Shown piece after piece: positions 32,777 to 44,990 of a stretch of DNA of 64,000 nucleotides. The notes below the pieces were generated by a model, which did not search any database, was not told where the DNA came from, and was given only the letters and a program-made list of their open reading frames with translations. Position 1 is the stretch's first letter; every line of letters starts with the position of its first letter. The DNA lies in the NCBI RefSeq assembly GCF_000003815.2, contig NC_049979.1:32734395-32798394 (forward strand). The letters are read 5' to 3'. The stretch comes from Branchiostoma floridae (taxonomy: Eukaryota; Chordata; Leptocardii; Amphioxiformes; Branchiostomatidae). The translations under genes were made by a program, and so were the position numbers.

Positions 32777-33335
32777 TAATTTTATACTTGTGACATGTGA
32801 ATGTCAGTCAATGATGGACATCACCATGCATGAACCATTTAACCCTCAAACACCCGAGCGGGGTCCATTTTGACCCAAGGCGTAAATTTTGAAGTGCCAT
32901 TTAATAATTCTTAATCTAAAGAAAAAAATGCTTCCGTGACATTGTCAGGCAATATCTGCTATACCTTCTCCTAAGTTTTTACGAAGATTGGTACAATACA
33001 GTAACTGTTAAAACTTTAAAGCTATGCTACGTAATATTTGGACAATACAGAAAGTAGATTTTCCTGCCATTTCTTTACATAGTAAGCTAGATCTACCCTT
33101 TAGCATTGACTACCAAGGCTCAATTAGAAAAGTTACAACATCAGTGCATTATAGTTTTCATACAAACATGTCTAAAAACTGTGATCTTGCTAAATGTACC
33201 TCCATGTTTCTTAGGGAAACACGCCCACATCTTGCTTATCACATCCTTGTGTGTCTGACTGCACAGTGGGGTGTCTGATGACAGTTTCACCATATTTTTT
33301 GTACATTCTGTAGTTTTGAAGGGAATATAACCTCA

Positions 33336-36300
33336 ACACATTTTCTACCGCTCTTGGTAATTGTTTCGATCTTGATTAAAAGCAATCGCCCATAGCCAGG
33401 CTGTGATTATTATTGTAATTAAGTCACAGCTGACCTCACGGCAATTGTATGACGATGTACCTATGTTTGAACTATGTTATAGTTAGGATAAGATCTCATT
33501 TTGTGTGTTATGATGTCTTATGTCTTACCACCGTCTTGTGTAGCTGGTGTCCTTACGATTATCTAATAACAAGCCTCCCGTTTGCGCGGCAACCAGACTA
33601 ACCTAACCTCGTCATGGGCAAATTCCCATTAGATAAACAAAGACACCTGTCTATATGCCACTCAAACGTGAGGAGCCTGTCTGCCAACGATTTCATTAAA
33701 CTTCATGAGCTTGAAACGATTGCTCTTGAGGATGATTTTGATGTTATTGCTTTGTCTGAAACCTGGTGCGATTCCACCATACCCGATTCGGACATTTCAC
33801 TTGCCTCATACCAGTCCCCGATGCGACGTGACCGAAATCGGCATGGTGGTGGAGTCGCACTTTATGTCAGGAACTCAATACCTTCTAAAAGAAGGAGTGA
33901 TTTAGAATGTGATCTTTTTGAAACAATTTGGTGTGAAATTGAGGCCAACAATTGGCAAGTATTTATCTGTGTCTGCTACAGACCTCCTGGTCAAAGTGCG
34001 CAAGAACGCACAGCATTCATAGAACACCTGCAGAATTCAGCAGACGTTATTATGACTGACCCAGGTGGTAAGACTGCAGTAGTTATTGTTGGGGATTTTA
34101 ACAATACTTCAGATAATTTCTCAGTCGACATCGACAGGTTTGTGGATGATAACAACTTTGTACAGCTAATTCGAGAGCCCACTCGAAAAACGGAGCGGAC
34201 GTCAACGTTGATTGACCTAATTATCACCGATTCTCCCAGTCTTTTCACCGAGTGTGGTACACATGCACCTCTATCCAACTGCGATCACTCTCTTATATAT
34301 GGAAAACTGTCTCTCAGGATCCCACCTGTTAAAACATTCAAAAGAACCGTCTACGATTTTGGAAAGGCGGATTACGAGGGACTGAACTCCAAAATTCTGA
34401 CTGTCGATTGGAATGCCATGTTTTCGGCGAACCTTCCTGATATTAATGCCACAACTGAGTCATTTATGGCGACCCTCTCTAGCGCTATCAGAATGTTTGT
34501 GCCTGGTAAAGTGATCACTGTTCGCCCGAGGGATCAGCCGTGGATGACCTGTGAAATTAGGCATATGCTGAGAAAAAAGAAGCGACTTTACTTGAAATAC
34601 AAAAGGACAATTAGTCCAGATTTGTTTCAGACTTTCAAACATATACGCAACGCGTGTACAAGCCTCATTAGGAAAGCTAAATTGAACCATCGTCTCAGCC
34701 TGTGTCTCGATCTCGCCAACCCTGCTACAAATCCTAAAAAGTGGTGGTCAGTTTCCAAAGAAATGTTCTTGGGTATGCTGGATCGAGCAATACCATCCCT
34801 GATTGACAATGGACGTGTTGTATCAGATGACAAGGCCAAGGCTGAGGCTTTTAATCAATACTTTGCGTCACAAACGCACCTAAACACAGCTGGAGCCACC
34901 CTTCCGCAATTTACACCTAGAACTGAATCTACTACGAACTGTATTAATTGTTCTCCCCTTGATGTCTATACAATTTTGTGCAATCTCGACGTTGGTAAGG
35001 CCACTGGACCCGATGGCATTGGCAACAGACTTCTCAAACACATTGCCCCATCCCTTGCTGCGCCACTTTCCAAGTTGTTTAATAGGTCAGTTCAAGGCGG
35101 CTGCTTCCCGGGAATTTGGAAGCGCTCAAATGTAATTCCCGTCCATAAAAATGGTGACAAACAGACAAAGACAAATTATAGGCCTATATCTCTGCTGTGT
35201 TGTATATCAAAAGTCTTTGAGAGAATTGTATATATCCCCTTGTCATCCTACTTGTACGAAAACAAACTGCTCACCGATCGAAACTCAGGTTTCTCTCCAG
35301 GAGACTCGACAGTCAACTCATTGTTATATCTAACACATAATATGCATCAAGCACTTGATCAAGGACTTGATGTACGTACTGTTTTTTTAGACATATCTAA
35401 AGCATTTGATAAAGTCTGGCACTTGGGGCTAATTTTTAAATTAAAACAATTAGGAATAACTGGTCCCCTCCTTGCCTGGATTGAGTCATATCTAAATGAT
35501 CGTGAGCAGCGTGTTGTACTCAACGGAGCCTGTTCCGAATGGTTACCCATTGGTGCTGGTGTCCCACAGGGCTCTATTTTAGGCCCACTTCTTTTCCTTG
35601 TTTTCATCAATGATTTGGTGGACAACTTAGAAACGGATGGCCGCTTATTTGCAGATGATACCTCACTAACTGAGATTGTTAGAGACCCTATTACCTCAGC
35701 TGTAAGGCTAAATCACGATCTTAGACTAGTTCATAACTGGTCACGTCAATGGCTCGTTACATTCAACCCTCTTAAAACTCAACTAATAACTTTTACTACC
35801 AAGCGAACTAAAGTTGTACATCCACCGCTGTATTTTATGGGTATTCGGTTGACTGAGGTATCCTCTCATAAACACCTCGGCCTACATCTTACGCCAAAAT
35901 TATCATGGTCATTACATGTTTCAATTATTACAACTAATGCAATGAAACGAACAAATTTACTAAAGAGAATTTCAAGATTTGCTCCGAGGCAAACACTCGA
36001 AATTCTTTACAAAACTATGATACGACCACTATTAGAGTACGCCGATGTTGTATGGGATGAATTGTCGGTTAAAGATTGCAACCTAATTGAATCTGTCCAG
36101 CTCACTGCATCTCGAATTTGCACAGGTGCAATGAGAGGAACAAGTAACGACAGTATCTTGTCAGAAGTTGGGTGGGAAACTACTGCCAGCAGACGCCAAA
36201 AGCACAAACTTATTCATTTTTACAAAATGGTTAACGGTTTAACACCTGAATATCTTTGTGAAATTATTCCACCCCAGATCTGTGACCGCACTACATACAG

Positions 36301-37192
36301 CCTTCGTGCTAATCAAAATTATATCTAAATTCCTTCTAGAACTGAGAAGTACAGGAGATCATTCTTACCTTCCTCTGTTCTTTCATGGAATCAATTACCG
36401 CTCACTACCAGAGTATCTCCCTCTGTTGCTAGCTTCAAAAATGAGTTGGAGTATTTTTTCTATAGACCTCCTACCAACCTGCACTTCTCGCATGGTCCCA
36501 GATACCCAGCAATCCATCTCACTAGACTTAGACTAAACTTCGGTCAGTTGAATTTCCACCTGTTCCAACATAAATGTGTAAATAGTCCTATGTGTAATTG
36601 TGGCCACCCTAACGAATCAACTATACATTATTTTCTACACTGTCCTCTATACAATGATGCAAGACTTGATATGTTGTCATCTTTAACCACTATCTTACCA
36701 TTTGACCCAAGACACACCACTGAAAATATTTTATGTTCAACCTTACTCAGGGGAAACCCAGTACTATCTACCATTCAAAACTGTCATTTATTTGATGTTG
36801 TGTTTAAGTTCATCAAACAGACAGATCGTTTCAGCTGAACCTTTTTGATTATTATTTCTAAGTTTGTTTGTCAGCCATATGTCACTCTGTTATTTGGTTC
36901 CTTGTTTATTTTCATGTAGTTCTGTCTTGTGTTCAATAGACAGGTTGTTTTAGTTGATTTATAACCTTATTTGATTACTTCTAAGTTTGTATGCCAGCTA
37001 CACGTCACTTTGTTATTTGATTCCTTGTTGTTTTATTTCATGTCGTTATCATTATCTCTTGACTTTGTTATTTAGCGTTTTGTAGTCCTGTATGTGTGTC
37101 CTTATTTTGTTCATGTACATGAGGAGAAGACCTCGATAAGCAGGGTCTGCTTTCCGTCTCATCCTCTTTAAAGAAATGTGAATAAAAAAAAA
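33336..37192 (+). mobile_element. Near-intact CR1/L2-type LINE with 13-bp target duplication
   Basis: GAATATAACCTCA at 33323-33335 is repeated exactly at 37193-37205, giving insertion boundaries 33336-37192 (3,857 bp). The element has a 278-bp leader, one long ORF, a 3' UTR with an internal duplication of about 123-bp period (CTAAGTTTGT at about 36858 and 36981), and an AATAAAAAAAAA end. No ORF1 is present, so either the family lacks one or this copy is 5'-truncated. Confidence 0.88.
33614..36838 (+). CDS. LINE polyprotein: APE endonuclease plus reverse transcriptase, one stop
   Basis: The reading frame is 1,074 codons with a single in-frame TAA at codon 905 (36326-36328); the same frame resumes at once and runs to 36838. 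The APE-like endonuclease (about residues 10-235) keeps its catalytic landmarks: N18 (S-N-V-R-S-L), E49 (S-E-T-W), Y122 (C-Y-R-P-P), D161 and N163 (G-D-F-N), and D224-H225. The RT domain spans about residues 450-720, with N-Y-R-P-I-S-L-L near 521, motif A V-F-L-D-I-S-K-A-F-D near 590-600, motif B G-V-P-Q-G-S-I-L-G-P and the catalytic F-A-D-D at 679-682. A C-terminal C-x-C-x8-H-x4-C finger lies near 993-1009. The enzyme nicks target DNA and copies its RNA into it (target-primed reverse transcription). The stop lies between RT and finger, so this copy makes at most a truncated protein, yet everything else looks undamaged. Confidence 0.9.
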
Positions 37193-38269
37193 GAATATAA
37201 CCTCAGCTTATTGATACCATACAAAATAGACTAAGTGCATGATTATATCCTATTCTAAAGTGAAAAAAATTGAGTCTTTTCAAAGAAGAAGATATTGATT
37301 GTTCTACCCTGTAGCAAGGCTGGCTGAAGATAGAAGGAGATGGAAAACCTACGTTGATGGCATTGCTGCCCCTACGGCCGATGAGGCTATGGGACCGGTG
37401 AGGTGAGGTGAGGTAGCAAGGAGGTTGAAAAGGGGAAGACACCCTAGAGTGTGATGAACTCATTACCCTACCCCCTAGGGTGCCTACTGGAGGCCTGAAA
37501 GTTGTTGTCTACAGACTGGAGGGTCTAACGCTGGGGGACACAGAGATAAAACTACGTAGTATAGCTTTAAGAGATTCTGTGTTTAGTCCGTTTGGGATCC
37601 CTAGCAGTTTTTTAAACAAACTTTTGACACTAACTTCGTAACTCATTATCGTATGACCACCAAACTTTTAGACAATAACAAACATGTAAAACTAAATTCT
37701 CAAAAAGACTTTTGTGTTACCACCATATAATTGTAACGACATTACGACGTTATTTAGCTAATAAGGACGGCCATCTTGGATTTTGACGAATGACGTCAAG
37801 AAATAAGCAGAAATTATAAATTTTGAATTATGAAAATTATATTGAATTTCATAGAATTTAATTCTTGTAAGAAAACAAGAGTAGTTTACCAAGAAAATCT
37901 TGTTTACATTGAAATTGGAAAAACTTGGCAAAAATATGCCTGTCATAATTCCGTTGCCATGGCAACCTCCAAATAATTATAAACTTACTTTATTAACTAA
38001 CAAATGTTGCTAACAATTTTTGTAATAATTACCCTCCTTGATCAGAATAGGTTTAGTGCAAAACGTGGTCCTCCTGATCAATGATATGGAATAAGCAGCA
38101 CCTTAACATCTCAAAATATTCCTCTTACATTGACGCAGCAACTTATGTACAATGATCACCTATAAGAATTGGAACTGAGATTTTATGAACAAAACATTTT
38201 GGGGTCCGTGTGGACCCCACTCGGTTATTTTAGTCACCAAAAAGGGTCAGGTGCTTGAGGGTTAAATAC

Positions 38270-39063
38270 GTAAGTCATTTGCACTGGAGTAACAAAAGCT
38301 CTAAATCTCACAACCATACATTACACCTACTGCAACGTCGCTGTTTGCGATCTATCTCTATGTACAAACGCGTCTTTAAACTGCCGCAATTTTGTTCATT
38401 ATTCTCACTTTCTTTACGTACGGTTTTGTACGTTATAACACATCTTCTTGTGCCTTTCCGTAACTTCTTATGCTTAACCATATAGTAAGAATAACATTTT
38501 CATATCATTTACGAAAGATTTCGCACAAAAGCACGCGTTTCGTAGGGCGTTTCCATTTTGACCACCTTCACACTCTTTTTCCGTCCGTTTCGTTTACGTA
38601 GTTTTTCCAAGGAAAATTCAAGCCACGTGTTCCCAGGGCCTTTTGGGGCTTTAGCTGCAGTTTATTTTAGTATAGGTGCCTAAATTCGTTAAGATTAGAC
38701 TTTCCGCACAATTCACATTAGTAAAATAACGAAAACAGTAAAAAAACTAGAGTTCGGCGACCTCATACCTCCATGAAAATTTAGAGCTTTCGTAAATTTC
38801 ATGCAATTGACTAGCACATTAACATAATTTATGCATGGTATTGTTCATCATTGACTAACGTACACATGTCACCATTATAAAATTCCCATTATTAATCATA
38901 AAGCGTTTTTGCAATTTTTACATAAATTATGCAAATAAGTTCCTCATTACCATATTTGGTATCTGCTTATATTCCACCTATCATAGTTAACATGTGTTAC
39001 ATTTATTGAAGTCCGGTTATTGAAAACAATGGAATTATACAATTTCCTCATTAATCATGCAAA
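38270..39063. other. No gene; partly repeat family C
   Basis: TACCTCCATGAAAA at about 38767 resembles the terminal block of family C (44998-45021). The 76-codon frame at 38255-38485 has no recognisable domain. Confidence 0.35.
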
Positions 39064-39067
39064 TTAA

Positions 39068-42000
39068 GAGCGAATGTCTGTAAGGGTCAAACAACGGTGG
39101 CAGGGGTCAAAAAATAGATTTGGCTCATATTTTGCACAGTGATAGTACTTGGTACACAACCCCTCAAAATAGCTTTCTTTCTGCTCAGAACCTCTAGTTG
39201 CTATGGCAACAGGCCAAAGAAGTTTATGGGCCATTTTTCCAGATTTTGGCATGTAAAAAACATGAAAATTGGCCAACTTTAGGGCACTAATACTGATCAA
39301 TGCTTTAACTTACAAACAAAAGCAGAATGTCCTGATTAGAGCAATGCCTGAACTTGCATTAAATAGCAGAAGAGTTAATCTTCTGTAAAATCTGTGGTCA
39401 GGGGCAACCTGAATGCAATACACTGTTTTGACGTTGTGAAAAAACTGAAATTTTGCCCAACTTTGAAGCACTGAAAGTCCGTAAGTGTAATAATTTTTCG
39501 CTTGCAATTCACACCAAATAATAACCCACTAAAGAGCTATTAGATGAATGCTTGCAAAGTTTGGGTTCTTGTTTTATTGCTACGCAATTATTCTTTAAAT
39601 TGGGTCAATTTTCATGATTTTGAGAAAATGTCATTTTTTTGCTATCTTTGAACTACTGTAAGTTCAAAACCAAACTTGTTCTGTTATTGTAATTTATTTC
39701 GAAGATAAACCAATATATTGTGTATCAAATGCATGCTTGTAAAGTTTGCGTTCATGTTTTGTTGCTACGCAACTGTCCTTTAAAGTGAGTCAATTTTCAT
39801 GATTTTGATAATGTCATTTTTGCCATTTTTGCACAATCATAACTTCCAAACCAAACTTGTTCTGTTATTGAAACTTACATCAAATATAAACCAATATATT
39901 GTCTCTGAAACTCATGCTTATTAAAGTTGTGTTCTTATTTCGTTGCTCCGTAATTGTCCTTTAAAGTAGGTCAATTTTTATAATTTTGACATAATGTCAT
40001 TTTGTGCCATATTTGAACTATTGTAAGTTCTAAACCAAACTTGTTCTGTTATTGGAATTTATTTGAAAGATAAACCAATATATTGTCTATTAAATGCATA
40101 CTTGTAAAGTTTGCGTTCTTGTTTTGTTGCTATGCAATTGTCCTTTAACCCTATTCAGACCGGGGGGGGGGGCTTTTGAGGCCCGCGCTAACTTCGATGT
40201 CCTATAACGCCAGAACGGCTTACGCTAGAGCCACCAAATTTGATGAGTTTTCCTAAAATATTGTTGGCAACAATTCTACGAAGTTTGACAAATTTTCCAG
40301 TTTTTCTTGTTGCCATGGCAACCGTTTGTTGACAGGCAGTTTTGCCAAAAATCACTATTTTTGGCTCTAACAATGTATTTTTCACATTTATTTGCTATAT
40401 TACTGCGATTTTGTTACATAAATAAAATCTTATATTTTTTAGCATATCTTTCATAATTATATATGCATAAATTATGCTAATTTGATGACGTCATCAGCCC
40501 AAAATCCAAGATGGCGGACTGAATGGCCAGATCAAGAATAACAATCTAATTATCCCTTAAAATTTGTAACAACCTGGTATTTTTTCATCAACAACCATCT
40601 AAATGAATGAATTTAGTCTATTTCCATTGCCCTTTGTGATTATTTGTTGCAAAAAATGTATTTTTAAAAATTAAAGGTGGTGGATATAATATGGCGGAGC
40701 CAAACTCATATCTTAGATGTGCATGACGTCATATAAATGCATAAAATGACGTCATATTGACGTCATCGATGTTGCTATTGGCAACACAAAGCGTAACAAA
40801 CATCATTATACTGTTATCTGCACTTGTTGTTACATTTTTGTAGTATAACTTGAAGTTTTCTGAGAATACCCTTTTTTCATGGGTTTGGCCAATATAATCA
40901 AATTGATGACGTCATAATTACGTCATCTTACGTCAACGTAACGTCAAACGTCACATACTTGTCAGATATTATGTCGACGTCATGTCCTAAAAATTTGGTG
41001 GCCTTAAGGCACGTCGTTTTAAAGTTATAGGACTTAGAAGTGTAGGGCCTCTAAAGCCCCCCCCCCCCCCCCCCGGTCCAGGGATGACCAAAAAAGCCCG
41101 GTCTTTGTGCCATTTTTGCGCAATCATAACTTCCAAACAAAACTTGTTATGTTATTGGAATTTACTTGGAATGTAAACCAATATATTGTTTATCAAAGGC
41201 ACGCATGTAAAGTTTGGGTACTTGTTTTGTTGGTACACATTTTCCCTTTGAAGTGGGCTGATTTTTATGACTTTGAAGAAATGTCATTTTTGCTATATTT
41301 GAACTATCATAAATTCTAAACCAAAATTATTGTGTAATTGAAATAACCAATATATTGTTTATCAGATATATGCTTATAGTTGAGTTCCTGTTTTGTTGAT
41401 ACACAATTGTTCCTTTAAAGTAGTTCAATTTTCGTGACTTTGATAGTTATTTTGTGCTATATTTGCACAGTGATAAATTCCAAACCAAACTTGTTCTGTA
41501 ACGGAAATTTGCTTGAAATATAAACCAATACATTGTCTATCAAATGCATGACTATGCACAGTTGGGGTTCTTGTATTCTAGCAGAATACGTACATGTCCC
41601 TATAAGTAGGTCGTTTTTCGCACTTATCCTAAAACTTGTTTTTGACAATGGCGATACACCAGACATGGTAGTCTTCATTTTTATAGAATTAATGTAACAC
41701 TAACAATGTGTAACCACACTAAAGAAAAACAAACATTTGAAGGGATTCTACACAGTCATGCTCGTTGTTAAAGTCAGATGCATCTACTCTGAACTTCTGA
41801 ACATTCTACTAGATTTGCAGTTGAACCTCCTTGTCTACAGTGACTTAAGTTAAACATGCTTGCGTCCCCACAAATATTGACTCCCGAAGACTTAACTTGT
41901 GTTTTTCATCAAACTCTGTGCATCTTTCCACTTACAGTGCCATGTTCATGTGAACAATATGTACACCCTCTGCTATTTCTGTGTACTTATTTTGACCATG

Positions 42001-43559
42001 GACAGGAACTTATAGGTAATCTTGAAGATTGAACTGTGAGCCCTGAAATGTGAGCACTTGTGTCGTCAATAATCACTGCCGGTGTATAGTCAGCATTTGT
42101 GGAAAAAACCTTAAGAGTACCCAAGTTCCTGCCATTGTTCAAAATGAATACTGGCCACAGACATTGCAGAAGTTGACCAAACGCATGTTTGTCTTATATG
42201 TATGCTACTGTGAATAGAAAGACACACTGATATTGGTGATATTTGTTCAAAGTAGAAACAAGTTAAGTCTTTGAGAGTCAATATTGTGGGAAGCAAACAT
42301 AAGACTGTAGACTGTAGTCATACACGAGTATACATAGCGTGCGTAGCTGCAGAGATATCAGAATGTTTGGAAGTTCTGAGTGGATGCATCTGACACACCC
42401 TCCTATGTAGGGCTAATCCCGCGGCATACGCAAAAGCCTTACAGTATCAGTGAGACATTTGTTTGTGCCACTGGATTATGATTTATCCCTGCATGAAAGA
42501 GGGGATGAGGGACATTGAAGACGAGTATTACTTTGTGTAGAATCTCTACAACTTTTTTTTCTTTATGGTGATAGCGTGTTTGTTACATTGTTTCTATAAA
42601 AAACAAAGACTGTGACATGTGTATTACAGTAACTGTTTTTTTTTCAACAACAAGATTAGTGGAATACGACCTACTTCAGATATGTGCATACTCTGCTAGA
42701 ATACAAGAACCTGAAATGTGCAAGCATGCGTCTGATGGACAATATATTGGTTTATATTCCATGTGAATTTCAATTACAGAACAAGTTTGGTTTGGAAGTT
42801 ATGATTGTGCAAAGATGGCACAAAATGACATATTATCAAAATCATGAAAATTGACCTACTTTAAAGGACAATTGCGTAGCAACAAAACATGAACACAAAC
42901 TTTACAAGCATGTATTTGATAGACAAAATATTGGTTTATCTTTCAAATAAATTCCAATAACAGAACAAGTTTGGTTCAAAGATAGCAAAAAAATGACATT
43001 TTCTCAAAATCATGAAAATTGACCCACTTTAAAGGATAATTGCGTAGCAACAAAACAAGAACCCAAACTTTGCAAGCATTCATCTAATAGCTCTTTAGTG
43101 GGTTATTATTTGGTGTGAATTGCAAGCGAAAAATTATTACACTTACGGACTTTCAGTGCTTCAAAGTTGGGCAAAATTTCAGTTTTTTCACAACGTGAAA
43201 ACAGTGTATTGCATTCAGGTTGCCCGTGACCATAGATTTTACAGAAGATTAACTCTACTGCAATTTAATGCAAGTTCAGGCACTGCTCTAATCAGGACAT
43301 TCTGCTTTTGTTTGTAAATTAAAGCATTGATCAGTATTAGTGCCCTGAAGTTGGCCAATTTTCATGTTTTTTACATGCCAAAATCTGGAAAAATGGCCCA
43401 TAAACTTCTTTGGCCTGCTACCATAGCAACGAGAGGTTCTGAGCAGAAAGAAAGCTATTTTGAGGGGTTGTGTACCAAGTACTATCACTGTGCAAAATAT
43501 GAGCCAAATCTATTTTTTGACCCCTGCCACCATTGTTTGACCCTTACAGACATTCGCTC
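39068..43559. mobile_element. 4.5-kb palindromic (foldback) element flanked by TTAA
   Basis: The left end GAGCGAATGTCTGTAAGGG follows TTAA (39064-39067). The right end CCCTTACAGACATTCGCTC precedes TTAA (43560-43563). Arms pair along nearly their whole length around a loop of about 75 nt near 42034-42108. Examples: 39068-39560 with 43060-43559, almost identical; ACAAATATTGACTC at about 41871 with its complement at about 42275; CAGATGCATCTACTCTGAACTTC at about 41773 with its complement at about 42375. Each arm includes a tandem array with unit about 180 bp (ACCAAACTTGTTCTGTTATTG...), about six units on the left and about three on the right. A family A element has inserted in the left arm. Two near-identical 78-codon frames in the outer arms are mirror images and not convincing genes. 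Confidence 0.85.
40149..41105 (+). mobile_element. TTAA element, family A, inserted in the palindrome's left arm
   Basis: It starts CCCTATTCAGACC after TTAA (40145-40148) inside the satellite block TTGTCCTTTAAAG. It ends at GCCCGGTCT (41105), with the last 12 or so bases and adjoining satellite lost. It contains five TGACGTCA sites (40486, 40724, 40747, 40758, 40907), CAAGATGGCGGAC at about 40508, a G-run next to the left end and 18 or more Cs next to the right end. Confidence 0.82.
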
Positions 43560-43738
43560 TTAAGTCCTCATTTGCATAAAATGTATATCATTATGAACAT
43601 ATTTGCCTAAGGTACCCGCATGCCTAGTATGATGCCAATCCATCAATCCTTTCTGCAGTTATCCTCTTTAGAATGTCTTGACAAAAACGCCCCTGCAGTT
43701 CCGCAATTAAATATTAGGGGGCTGAAACCTGCCCCACT

Positions 43739-43838
43739 NNNNNNNNNNNNNNNNNNNNNNNNNNNNNNNNNNNNNNNNNNNNNNNNNNNNNNNNNNNNNN
43801 NNNNNNNNNNNNNNNNNNNNNNNNNNNNNNNNNNNNNN
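43739..43838. other. Assembly gap, 100 N
   Basis: Exactly 100 Ns, a placeholder gap inside repeat sequence. Confidence 0.98.
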
Positions 43839-44409
43839 CATAAGTAGCAGACATGAGCACAGCACTCGTCTTGCGACAAGTGGTGGTTTTAGATAACTAA
43901 GCCAAGAACTGCGGCCTTGACAAGGACCTTCTTGTATAGATGCACCAAGCCATATAACACTTTTCCACCACAAATGAAAGCAACCTCACCTTCCATTTTC
44001 AAAACACACATTGTGAATTGGATCCGGACAAAAATCAACACAAACAAACCCTTGCAGGATTGGTGGTAGACGAATTTGTATGTTGATATGATGTAGATAA
44101 TTGACTTGTGTTGTGGATATTTTCTTTGTTAATTACACCCATTTGGTTATTTTATTTATGGTTTCAACGATTGATGTTTTGTTACTTATGTTATAGCCTT
44201 TGACCTCTGACCCCTCCTCATTACTTCTGTTTACTGAGTTTATGTTACATTTTTGTAATCAGTTCACTTCAGTTTTTCTTATGTCATACAGTATACATGT
44301 ACTTTTGTTGACTTTATGTTATTTGATGGTTTTAATTTGTAATGTTGATGGACGACTCCAGGAAGAATAGAGTTATGATAATAATTGTAACTCTAATTGG
44401 AGATCGAAA

Positions 44410-44435
44410 TAAACAAACAAACAAACAAACAGACA
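44410..44435 (+). repeat. (AAAC)n tail of a LINE
   Basis: Five to six AAAC units directly follow a CR1-like 3' terminus, as produced by target-primed insertion. Confidence 0.7.
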
Positions 44436-44940
44436 CTGCATGCTATCTACCAGCCAAATGTCAAGACCATATCACATCCAGGACAAGAGATACATTGAAA
44501 AAACTGCCATGATATAATATCCTTATTAATTATGCAAATGTGCTCCTATTTTGCATAATTATTATTAAATCTTGTACAAAATTGTCTAAGGTACCTACAT
44601 ACCAAAAATGATGAAAATCCGTTGTTCCCTTCTTGAGTTATCCTCGTCAGAAGTTTTTGACAGAAATGCCCCTGCTATTCCCAAACTAGACGCTAGGGGT
44701 CGCAAACTTACGTATTTTTTTCCTGAGCACAAGAGCTATCTAATGCTTAAAAATCTTGACCATAGCATGTTCAGAACACCGAGATAGCAAAACCGGAAGT
44801 TGCGCTGCAGTACCAAGGCCACACACCAGGGGGCCCAAAATTGACCTTGACCTTCGTCTTCCCAACCCCTACCCACATACCAAATATCATCGTAGTCCAT
44901 CAAGAGGTTCTCAAGTTATGATGACCACAAATATGCGGAC

Positions 44941-44990
44941 ACACAGACACACACACAAACACACACACAAACACACACACAGACACACTC
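44941..44990 (+). repeat. (CA)n microsatellite with interruptions
   Basis: ACACAC runs interrupted by GAC and AAC at near-regular spacing. Confidence 0.85.

Larger units (their letters stand above)
33020..37566 (+). mobile_element. Second TTAA element nested inside family B
   Basis: TTAA|AGCTATGCTACGTA at the left (TTAA 33016-33019) and TACGTAGTATAGCT|TTAA at the right (TTAA 37567-37570) form an inverted pair exactly where the family B sequence is interrupted. Excluding the LINE within it, this element is about 0.68 kb and non-coding. Confidence 0.65.
32843..38261 (+). mobile_element. TTAA element, family B, carrying nested insertions
   Basis: TTAA (32839-32842) then CCCTCAAACACCCGAG at the left. 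CTCGGTTATTTT...GGTGCTTGAGGG then TTAA (38262-38265) at the right. Both ends match the element at 51411-52709 in the opposite orientation. Without its insertion the element is about 0.86 kb (32843-33015 plus 37571-38261). Confidence 0.8.

Noticed and set aside
39064-43563. Two nearly identical 78- and 65-codon frames as a duplicated gene
   Set aside because: They are the mirrored arms of the palindrome; sharing a frame follows from the inversion, and no domain is visible.
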